From the NCBI RefSeq assembly GCF_965204125.1, contig NZ_OZ241968.1, positions 496,001 to 560,000 of the forward strand: a stretch of 64,000 bases of DNA, given 5' to 3'. The translations under genes and the position numbers were made by a program. How positions within the stretch are numbered: position 1 is the first letter of the stretch; the number at the start of each line of letters is the position of its first letter. The DNA comes from Poriferisodalis sp965204125 (lineage in GTDB: Bacteria; Actinomycetota; Acidimicrobiia; Acidimicrobiales; Poriferisodalaceae). The notes beneath the pieces were generated by a model. The model searched no databases. It was not told the DNA's origin and saw only the letters and a list, made by a program, of their open reading frames with translations. Positions 34,752 through 42,025 of the stretch are shown piece by piece.

Positions 34752-36488
34752 GTGCGCAAACGCGGCGCCTCAGGCTTGGTCAGGCTGCTGATCCTGACTG
34801 CCGTGCTGAGCGGCGCATGCCAGGTTCAGCAGAGTCCTGACGCGGCGCCGGTCGCGAGTGAGTCGAGCGTTGCCGGGCAGACTGAGGTGTCGACCGGCGC
34901 GACATCGGCGGCAGTTCCCTCGCCGACTCTGCCCCCGCCCGCACCCAGCGCTTCCGACGAACCGACATCCGACGAACCGACATCCAGCGATCCCGGGCTG
35001 CCGGATGGTCCGGAAGCAGTCGACGACGGCATCGACGACCAGCCCACCGCTCAGGAGGCGCACGAGCCGGACGTCGTGGAGGCCGATCCTGTCGAGCCCG
35101 AGCCGCTTCCTGCGGATCTCGAGGCCGCCCTGCGCACATCGTTCCCGGATGCTGCGTATGTGCTTCATCCCGAGGTGGGCCGGGGCGATCTGAACGGCGA
35201 TGGCGTCGACGACTTCGCCGTCTACGTCGAGGCCCGATTCGCTGACTTGCCGGAGGGAAATCTGCTAGTGCCCGTCATCGACACCGGCGCGGACTTTGAC
35301 GTGCAGCCGCCCGTGGAACTGGGCCGTCACATCATCATCGACACCACCGACATCCGGGATGGCGCGGTCGAGGTGTCCTTCTTCGATCGCTCGCCTGGCG
35401 AGCCGCTGACGGTGATCACACGACGCACCACCCTGTCCATCAGCCCCGACAGCGCGGGCGCATCAGATGCAGCGCCAGCGTGGATCGCCACTGCCATCCG
35501 CGTCGAGCCGATCGCCAATGTGCAGGCGCTTCAGATCAACAGGCCGGCAACGCAGGTGACGTTCGAGCTCGACGGCATTGGCACCGTCATGCCGGATCGG
35601 ATCGAACTGCGCGAGCGGCACCGATATGTCGTTCATGCCGCTGAGCAAGACGTCATAGTGGTGACGCTCACTGCGCCGGCCGGAGTCTGGCTGGAGGCCG
35701 GTCTCGGCGACGACGCAATGCTCGTGCCGATCGCCGAGCAGACCCAGAGATTTGCAACTTACGTGCCGGCGAGCGGCGCGTGGACTGTCACAGTCGCGTC
35801 GACGCTCCCCGAGCCGGCGGACTACCGGCTTTCCATCGACGTATTCCCAGCTGCGCTCGGCGCGGGCATAGCTACCCGCGACCCCACCGGCTTCTGGTCG
35901 AGCACGCACGCCTCCCCGCCAGCCTTGCCCGACGACGGGCCAGTCGTCTACCTGACATTCGACGACGGACCGCACCCGACCTACACACCGCAAGTGCTCG
36001 ACGTGCTGGCACGCCACGGGGCTCGAGCGACCTTCTTCGTCGTCGGCTACCTCGCAGAGCGGTATCCACTGCTCATCCAGCGCATCGCGCACGAGGGCCA
36101 CACCCTCGCCAACCACTCCTGGCAACACGAGTCGCTCGCACGTGTCTCGAAGGCGGCCTTCGACCGTTCCGTCGGGCGCACCCAGGAGACCCTGGGGCCG
36201 CTCGCCACCCCGTGCCTCAGACCTCCCTACTACGCCATCGGCAGATTCACCGAGGAATGGTCCAACGAGCTGGGCCTGAGACTGGTCGGCTGGAGCTACT
36301 CCCCGCGCGATTGGGAACAGCGCCCGGCACAGGCGATTGCCAACGGCCTCGTCGCCCGGTCCTATCCCGGTGCCATCATTCTGCTGCACGACGGTGGCGG
36401 CCCTCGTTCGGCGACGGTGCGAGGACTCGACATGGCGCTCGAACGGCTCTCAGACCGCGGATTCGAATTCAAACCGCTGTGCCGCTAA
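34752..36488 (+). CDS. Exported polysaccharide deacetylase (CE4/NodB domain)
   Basis: A 578-residue exported protein. A signal peptide (LVRLLILTAVLSGAC) ends at a possible lipobox Cys, followed by a Ser/Pro/Asp-rich linker of about 100 residues. An FG-GAP/EF-hand-like GRGDLNGDGVDDFAVYV and a beta-rich middle come next, then the C-terminal NodB domain (about residues 395-575): VVYLTFDDGPHPTYT, ANHSWQHESLARVS with the metal His pair, LRPPYYAIGRF, WSYSPRDWEQRP and IILLHDGGG. All CE4 motifs are intact, so it should deacetylate a GlcNAc-containing wall polymer. The GTG start at 34752 is poorly supported, as AAGGG abuts it. Confidence 0.87.
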   Translation: MRKRGASGLVRLLILTAVLSGACQVQQSPDAAPVASESSVAGQTEVSTGATSAAVPSPTLPPPAPSASDEPTSDEPTSSDPGLPDGPEAVDDGIDDQPTAQEAHEPDVVEADPVEPEPLPADLEAALRTSFPDAAYVLHPEVGRGDLNGDGVDDFAVYVEARFADLPEGNLLVPVIDTGADFDVQPPVELGRHIIIDTTDIRDGAVEVSFFDRSPGEPLTVITRRTTLSISPDSAGASDAAPAWIATAIRVEPIANVQALQINRPATQVTFELDGIGTVMPDRIELRERHRYVVHAAEQDVIVVTLTAPAGVWLEAGLGDDAMLVPIAEQTQRFATYVPASGAWTVTVASTLPEPADYRLSIDVFPAALGAGIATRDPTGFWSSTHASPPALPDDGPVVYLTFDDGPHPTYTPQVLDVLARHGARATFFVVGYLAERYPLLIQRIAHEGHTLANHSWQHESLARVSKAAFDRSVGRTQETLGPLATPCLRPPYYAIGRFTEEWSNELGLRLVGWSYSPRDWEQRPAQAIANGLVARSYPGAIILLHDGGGPRSATVRGLDMALERLSDRGFEFKPLCR

Positions 36489-36495
36489 TGCGATG

Positions 36496-36531
36496 CGCCG
36501 CGGCTGCGTGCTCTGTGATGTCGCCGCGGCG
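36496..36531. terminator. GC-rich hairpin between convergent genes; possible bidirectional terminator
   Basis: A perfect 9-bp inverted repeat (CGCCGCGGC at 36496-36504, complement at 36523-36531) with an 18-nt loop lies between the deacetylase and the DUF459 gene. There is no T-run, so it is not a classic intrinsic terminator. Confidence 0.3.
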
Positions 36532-36540
36532 GGCGGCGCT

Positions 36541-37704
36541 TCACGACTGAGCGCCAGACGACAGGTCAACGAAGAGTCCGAGTTCGTCCAGCAGCACCTG
36601 CGACAGCCAGCGACCGCCGACGGTGCTGAGGTGGACGCCGTCGGTGAGACGCACATCGGCGAGCTGCCCATCGGCGTCGGCCACGTAGCGGCTGAAGCCG
36701 CCATTGGGCCCCCGGAACAGATCCCTCGTGTCCACGTAGTGCACCCGGTCGCGCTTGGCGGCTTCGGCCTCGAAGATCTCGTTGACGCCCTGCATGCGGG
36801 AGTCGTACTCGGGGTCCTCCATGATCGGTTGGCCGACCCAGATCAACACCCGGTCGGGGTCGGTGGTCACCAGGTCCATGACGTGGCCGACCCGCGCCGA
36901 GTATTCCTGCACCCAGGCATCAGAGAAGCGGCGCGCGATCTGGCCGTCCACGACGATCGCCTGTGCGTCGTTGCCGCCGAACATCAGCACGACTGCGTCG
37001 GGGTCCTCGGCGGCTAGGACCTCCACGATGCGTGTCGGCCAGTCGTAGAAGTCGGGTCGGCTCAAGCCGCTGGAGAGCTGATGCTCCGTGGAGGCCTCGA
37101 TGACGCCCGTGTCGTTGGCCAAGCCCACCATGACGTGGCCGAAGAACTGCACCATGGAATCGCCCATGACGTGCAGCCGCAGCGGATCGGCCGGCGTCGG
37201 GAACCACGGCATGGTGGTGGCCGGCGCTCCTGTCGCCACGCCGTCATCGGAGCTCCCGGCACCAGCGATCGCCGGCGTCGCCGGATCGGCAACCACGACA
37301 CCAGCACGCGCCGGATCGGGAGCCGCGGCGCCGCCGGCTTCATCGACCGCCTCGCCGGCAGCGACGGCACTGGACGGATCGGCCGTCGCGCCGGGATCGG
37401 CCACGTCGCGACCGAACGCCTCGTCGGCCCAGAGGCGCGGCAGGTGCACTCCGGCGGCGCTGGCCGCGCCCTCGACCGGTTCCCACACCGCCACCGAGAC
37501 ATCGCGCTCCCAGCCGAACGGCTTCTGCTGGGCCTCGCGCAGCAGCTGCTGCGAGTTGAGCACGATCGCCAGCGTCAACCCGAGCGCGCCTGCCAGCAAC
37601 ACCTTGCCGGCAGGTACGCCGATGCGGCGGTCGCTGGCATGCAGGCGCGGCTGGGCTCCGGACGGAGCAGTCGGAGGGCTGGGCGGAGCGTGCGAGATCT
37701 GCAT
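36541..37704 (-). CDS. DUF459/SGNH-hydrolase family membrane protein
   Basis: A 387-residue protein with a cytoplasmic tail, one membrane helix near residues 33-50 (KVLLAGALGLTLAIVL), an Ala/Gly/Pro-rich linker and an extracellular SGNH domain. The catalytic blocks are LRLHVMGDSMVQFFG (Ser), VLMFGGNDAQ (Gly, Asn) and LTDGVHLSTVGGRW (Asp, His). It lies 3 bp behind an MBOAT gene. Such pairs resemble AlgI with AlgJ/AlgX or PatA with PatB, where the SGNH partner places an acyl group on an extracellular glycan. That role is inferred from pairing. Confidence 0.87.
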   Translation of the reverse strand: MQISHAPPSPPTAPSGAQPRLHASDRRIGVPAGKVLLAGALGLTLAIVLNSQQLLREAQQKPFGWERDVSVAVWEPVEGAASAAGVHLPRLWADEAFGRDVADPGATADPSSAVAAGEAVDEAGGAAAPDPARAGVVVADPATPAIAGAGSSDDGVATGAPATTMPWFPTPADPLRLHVMGDSMVQFFGHVMVGLANDTGVIEASTEHQLSSGLSRPDFYDWPTRIVEVLAAEDPDAVVLMFGGNDAQAIVVDGQIARRFSDAWVQEYSARVGHVMDLVTTDPDRVLIWVGQPIMEDPEYDSRMQGVNEIFEAEAAKRDRVHYVDTRDLFRGPNGGFSRYVADADGQLADVRLTDGVHLSTVGGRWLSQVLLDELGLFVDLSSGAQS

Positions 37705-37707
37705 TGC

Positions 37708-39129
37708 TCAGAACTGGAAGTAGATGAACGGGGCGACGCCCGTGGGACCGAGAACGTCAATGGCCACCAGCGAGACGCCTACGACGGCGCCTTGGGCCAC
37801 CCAGCCGAGGCTGGCAAAGCCGTCGCGCAGCTGGTCGAACCAGTCGGCGGGCATGAACTGGAAGGCGAGTGCGCCGAACGTCACCGCGATCACCAGCGGT
37901 GTTGCAGTGCCGGCGTAGTTGTCGAAGTTGGCCATCGCGCCGAGCATCTCGACCGCTGCGGACAGCGATTCGGAACGGAAGAACACCCATGCCAGGCACA
38001 CCACATGGAAGGTGACGAGCCATCGCACGACCTCGCCCCAACCCCCCGGCAGGATCGGCGGCGCACCGCTGCGCTCCCGCTGCTCGCGCACCAGCCGCTC
38101 CAACGCCAGGACGACACCGTGGATCCCGCCCCAGATGACGAAATTCCAAGTGCTGCCGTGCCACAGCCCGCCCAGCAGCATGACGATCATGAGGTTGCGG
38201 TAGGTGTTGGCGCGGCCCTTCCTGTTGCCGCCCAGCGGCACGTACAAGTAGTCGCGCAGCCAGCGCGACAGGGTCATGTGCCAGCGGCGCCAGAAGTCCT
38301 GCAGCGTGAGCGCCCGGTAGGGATTGTCAAAGTTCTGCGGGAAGCGGAACCCGAGCAGGAGCGCCACGCCGATGGCGATGTCGGTGTAACCGGAGAAGTC
38401 CGCGTAGATCTGGACCGCGTAGGCGTACACCGCCAAGACGACTTCGGGCCCGCTGTGCGCCCCCGGATCGGCGAACACGCCATCCACGATCTCGCTCGCC
38501 AGGAAGCTGGAAATGACAACCTTCTTGAACAGGCCGTTCAGGATCAGCCCGAACGCCTCGGCAGCCGGCACGTGCCGGGGGTCGGGCCGGGCAGCGAGCT
38601 GCGGCGCCATCTCCGATGCCCGCACGATCGGTCCGGCCACGAGCTGGGGGAAGAACGACAGGTACACCGCGAAGTCCAGCGGCGCCATCTCGCGGACATT
38701 CCCGCGGCCGATATCGATGATGTAGCTCATGGCCTGGAACGTGTAGAAGGAGATGCCGACCGGCAGCGTGTACTCCAGCACCGGCAAGGAGTTCGAGATG
38801 CCGAAGCGCTCCAGCAGGTTGGACATCTCGACGGCGAAGAAATCCCAGTACTTGAAGATGCCGAGGATGGTGAGATTGGCAGCCACGCCGAGCCCCACCC
38901 ACCAGCGCTTCCTCTGGTCGGAGCCCATAACCGCGAAGTGCCCAACGACCCAGTTGATGACAATGGTGGCGAGCAGCAGGAAGACGAAGCGCCAGCTCCA
39001 CCAGCCGTAGAACACGATGCTGGCCGCCAGCATGAGCGGCTTCCACAGGGCCGGATGCGGCCGCGTGAGCCAGTTGACGACGAAGACGACAACGAAGAAT
39101 GCTCCGAAGACGAACGTCGGGAACAACAT
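37708..39129 (-). CDS. MBOAT family O-acyltransferase
   Basis: A 473-residue multi-pass membrane protein of the AlgI/PatA class. It opens with MLFPTFVFGAFFVVVFVVNW, has QLVAGPIVRASEMAPQL, FSGYTDIAIGVALLLGFRFP, QDFWRRWHMTLSRWLRDYLY, and the catalytic His in GGLWHGSTWNFVIWGG. It should move acetyl groups across the membrane for the DUF459 partner. The start lies nine bases behind a TATGTT hexamer, with a TTGACA box further up. Confidence 0.94.
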   Translation of the reverse strand: MLFPTFVFGAFFVVVFVVNWLTRPHPALWKPLMLAASIVFYGWWSWRFVFLLLATIVINWVVGHFAVMGSDQRKRWWVGLGVAANLTILGIFKYWDFFAVEMSNLLERFGISNSLPVLEYTLPVGISFYTFQAMSYIIDIGRGNVREMAPLDFAVYLSFFPQLVAGPIVRASEMAPQLAARPDPRHVPAAEAFGLILNGLFKKVVISSFLASEIVDGVFADPGAHSGPEVVLAVYAYAVQIYADFSGYTDIAIGVALLLGFRFPQNFDNPYRALTLQDFWRRWHMTLSRWLRDYLYVPLGGNRKGRANTYRNLMIVMLLGGLWHGSTWNFVIWGGIHGVVLALERLVREQRERSGAPPILPGGWGEVVRWLVTFHVVCLAWVFFRSESLSAAVEMLGAMANFDNYAGTATPLVIAVTFGALAFQFMPADWFDQLRDGFASLGWVAQGAVVGVSLVAIDVLGPTGVAPFIYFQF

Positions 39130-39138
39130 GCCGGGCCG

Positions 39139-39163
39139 AACATACTTGCGCGCGCATTGTCAA
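39139..39163 (-). promoter_or_regulatory. Promoter of the MBOAT-DUF459 operon (TTGACA and TATGTT)
   Basis: On the minus strand a perfect TTGACA (39158-39163) and a TATGTT (39139-39144) are 13 bp apart, shorter than the usual 16-18. TATGTT ends 9 nt before the ATG at 39129. Confidence 0.35.
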
Positions 39164-39198
39164 GGGCTGAGCCAGATGCTGAGCCGGCAGGCGAGACC

Positions 39199-40914
39199 AT
39201 GACAACTCACGCAGAGCTGCTCGATTCTTGGCTGGAAATCGACCCCGACGCGGCGATGCGCGCGGACATCGAGGCCAACCGTGCAAGCACCGACTGGGTG
39301 CAGGCGCACTTCGGCAGCCCGCTTCGCTTCGGAACCGCCGGCATGCGTGCCCCCGTGGGGCCGGGACCAGCGCGGATGAACCGCGTCATGGTCCGCATCG
39401 CCGCACGAGCTGTCGGCGCCGAGCTGATCGCAGCCGGTTTCGGCAGTCGTGGCGCCGTAGTGGGGTTCGACGCTCGGCCAGGCTCGGCGGACATGGCCTT
39501 CGACGCCGCCCGGCTGCTCGCCGCCATGGGCATCCCTGCCGCGATCATCGATGGCCCCGCGCCGACACCGTTGCTGGCCCGCCAACTGCTCGCTCGCTCA
39601 GCGGGGGCCGGATTGATGGTGACAGCGAGCCACAACCCCCGCGATGACAACGGCCTGAAGGTGTACTGGGCCGACGGAACGCAGATCCGGCCGCCGCTCG
39701 ACCAGCGCATCGAAGCGCGCATGGTCCTGTCGTCACTTCCTGCCGACGCTGATCTGGCAGCCCGACACGAGGTCGAGAGCCTCGACGTGCGATCAGTGAT
39801 CGCTGAGTACGTGGGCGCAGCCGTCCGCCGTCCGGTCTTTGACGCGGATGGCCAGCCGGTCGATCCGAACGATGTGCCGCCGATCGTGTACACGGCGTTG
39901 TGCGGTGTCGGTTCGCAGACCCTGGCCCATGCGTTTGCCACCGCCGGTCTGCCTCCCCCGATCTACGTGGAGCACCAGCGGCAACCCGATGGCGCGTTTC
40001 CTGGGCTGCCATTCCCGAATCCGGAGGAGCCAGGCACCCTCGACGATGCGATGGCTCTCGCCCAGGATCGCGATGTCGATCTCGTGCTCGCGAATGACCC
40101 CGACGCGGACCGGTTGGCGGTAGCAGTTCGCGATCGGGACAGCACATGGTGCCGGCTGAGCGGCGACGAGCTGGGAGTGTTGCTGTGCGACTGGCTGATC
40201 CGTCTGGCGGGTGAGCAGCGGACGGCGCGGCAGTCGATCTCGGCATCGTCGGTGGTGTCGGGACGGATGGTCGAGGCCCTGTGCACTGCCCGCGGTGTGG
40301 CCCACCATCGCACCTTGACTGGCTTCAAGTGGATCATGGAGCCTCGCCTCCAACACGCTGCAGCGCATTGGCTGTTCGGCTACGAGGAGGCGCTCGGCTA
40401 CTCGGTCACCGACGCCGTGCTGGACAAGGACGGCATCTCGGCGGCAGTGGAATTTGCGCGCCTGGCCGGCTCCTTGGCCGCTCGTGGGATCAGCCCGCTT
40501 GAACGTCTCGACGAACTGGCCGCCGAAATCGGACTGCACGTCACCGGCGCAGCATCAGTACGCGCCGACACTGAGGACATCGCGGGTGCCATGGCGGCGT
40601 TGCGGGCCGATCCGCCCCGCACGATCACCGAGCTCTCGGTCACGAAGGTCACAGACTGGCTCGATCCAAGTGCGCCCCACCCAACCGATCTCGTGGAATT
40701 GGAACTGGCTCCGGCCACTGCGGGCGATCCAAACCGAGATCTCGAGGCGCAGGTGCGCATCTGCATCCGCCCGAGCGGCACCGAGCCCAAGGCGAAGATC
40801 TACCTCGAAGCCGTCAGTCCGAACCCTGATGACCTTCCCGCAGACCGCCACCGCATGCAGGCATTGCTGGACGCCATAGCTGCGGAGGTCAGCGTGTGGT
40901 TCAAGCGCGCCTAG
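39199..40914 (+). CDS. Phospho-sugar mutase (phosphoglucomutase/phosphomannomutase family)
   Basis: A 571-residue alpha-D-phosphohexomutase. The active-site phosphoserine is in VTASHNPRDDNGLKVYW (about residue 140), the metal loop is ANDPDADRLAVAV, the sugar-binding loop is WLFGYEEALGYSV, and the phosphate-binding loop is RPSGTEPKAKIYLE. The long form with KDGISAAVEFARLAGSLAAR is like Pgm2/PmmB proteins that act on glucose-, ribose- or mannose-phosphates. The ATG at 39199 begins the homology. The open frame extends about 2.1 kb upstream, but that is antisense to the MBOAT and DUF459 genes. It shares its stop (CTAG) with the kinase on the other strand. Confidence 0.92.
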   Translation: MTTHAELLDSWLEIDPDAAMRADIEANRASTDWVQAHFGSPLRFGTAGMRAPVGPGPARMNRVMVRIAARAVGAELIAAGFGSRGAVVGFDARPGSADMAFDAARLLAAMGIPAAIIDGPAPTPLLARQLLARSAGAGLMVTASHNPRDDNGLKVYWADGTQIRPPLDQRIEARMVLSSLPADADLAARHEVESLDVRSVIAEYVGAAVRRPVFDADGQPVDPNDVPPIVYTALCGVGSQTLAHAFATAGLPPPIYVEHQRQPDGAFPGLPFPNPEEPGTLDDAMALAQDRDVDLVLANDPDADRLAVAVRDRDSTWCRLSGDELGVLLCDWLIRLAGEQRTARQSISASSVVSGRMVEALCTARGVAHHRTLTGFKWIMEPRLQHAAAHWLFGYEEALGYSVTDAVLDKDGISAAVEFARLAGSLAARGISPLERLDELAAEIGLHVTGAASVRADTEDIAGAMAALRADPPRTITELSVTKVTDWLDPSAPHPTDLVELELAPATAGDPNRDLEAQVRICIRPSGTEPKAKIYLEAVSPNPDDLPADRHRMQALLDAIAAEVSVWFKRA

Positions 40915-41921
40915 AGCAGTTCGGCAGTCAGTTCATCGAGCGGCACGAGCGGCCGGGTGCCCACGTGGGAGATGACCTCGGCGGCAGCCACGGAGCCCAG
41001 CCGGCCGCACAGTTCAAGGTCGTAGCCCCGGGCAAGCCCGTACAGCACCCCGGCGGCATACAGGTCACCGGCGCCGGTGCGGTCGACCACTTCGTCGACT
41101 GGCTCGACGGCGACCTGCACCATCTCATCAGGCGTCACAAGAACAGCACCCGCGGCTGAGAGCGTCACCGATGCAATGTCCACCTGGCCCTGCACCGCCG
41201 CAAGCGCCTCATCGAGATCCTCGGTCTGGTACAAGGCCTTGAGCTCGGCGGCGTTCGCAAACAGGATGTTCGTGCACCGGTCGACCATGTCGATGAACTC
41301 GCGCCGGTGGCGATCCACGCAGAATGAGTCCGAGAGGCTGAGTGCCACCTGGCAGTCGTTGCCGGGCGCGGCACAGTGCTCCGCTACCTCGCGCAGCGCT
41401 GCCCGGGCAGCGGTCGGATCCCAGAGGTAGCCCTCCAGCAGCACGGTGCGGGCCCGGCCCACCATGTCCCAGTCGACATCTGCGGGGGCGAAGCCGGCAG
41501 ACGCGCCCAGGTAAGTGCTCATCGTTCGCTCGCCGTCAGGGGTGATGACGACGGTGCAGCGTCCCGTGGGGTCGTCACGTGGCGCTCTTGCTGTGGCCTG
41601 AGCGACGCCGTGGGCGGCCATGTCGGCCACAAACAGATCGCCGAGCCCGTCTGCGCAGACTCGCCCCATGTATCCGGCACGGGCGCCGAGCGCAGCGATG
41701 CCCAGCATGGTGTTGGCCACCGATCCGCCGGGTGTCATCTCGTCGGCGCCGCCGAGCAGTTCCACCATTGCGGCAAGCTCAGTTGCCCGCTGGGTGTCCA
41801 CCAGCGTCATCGCTCCCTTGACGATGCCCAGACCGTCGACGACGGCATCATCGGCGCGCAGCAGCACATCCACCATGGCATTCCCGATGCCAACGACATC
41901 AAGCGAATCCGCCGATTCCAC
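40911..41921 (-). CDS. PfkB family carbohydrate kinase (adenosine kinase-like)
   Basis: A 336-residue ribokinase-fold enzyme. It opens with LDVVGIGNAMVDVLLRADD, has the PfkB-1 region TPGGSVANTMLGIAALGARA, and ends with the PfkB-2 signature DRTGAGDLYAAGVLYGLARG with the catalytic Asp. The N-terminus resembles adenosine/inosine kinases more than fructokinases. The start is GTG. Its neighbour, a phospho-sugar mutase that could act on pentose phosphates, would fit nucleoside salvage. Confidence 0.9.
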   Translation of the reverse strand: MESADSLDVVGIGNAMVDVLLRADDAVVDGLGIVKGAMTLVDTQRATELAAMVELLGGADEMTPGGSVANTMLGIAALGARAGYMGRVCADGLGDLFVADMAAHGVAQATARAPRDDPTGRCTVVITPDGERTMSTYLGASAGFAPADVDWDMVGRARTVLLEGYLWDPTAARAALREVAEHCAAPGNDCQVALSLSDSFCVDRHRREFIDMVDRCTNILFANAAELKALYQTEDLDEALAAVQGQVDIASVTLSAAGAVLVTPDEMVQVAVEPVDEVVDRTGAGDLYAAGVLYGLARGYDLELCGRLGSVAAAEVISHVGTRPLVPLDELTAELL

Positions 41922-42012
41922 GCATGTGGGCTTAGCACCTCAACTCGCCAGCTCGCACGTCCTGCCGGCTCCGCAGCGGGCGCATCCGCTGCGACGCTTC
42001 GCGGGGCGTCGG

Positions 42013-42018
42013 TAGTGT
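42013..42018 (+). promoter_or_regulatory. -10 hexamer TAGTGT, leaderless start of pepN
   Basis: TAGTGT ends 7 nt before the GTG at 42026. It overlaps the alternative GTG at 42017, which decides against that start. Confidence 0.42.
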
Positions 42019-42025
42019 GCGCGCC

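Noticed and set aside
37081..39198. A long plus-strand frame open into the phospho-sugar mutase (1277 codons in all).
   Set aside because: It is antisense to the MBOAT and DUF459 genes, has no recognisable motif before the mutase start at 39199, and such antisense frames are common at this GC content.
42017..42025. The GTG at 42017 as pepN start.
   Set aside because: It overlaps the TAGTGT -10 hexamer; GTG 42026 has the leaderless spacing seen elsewhere.
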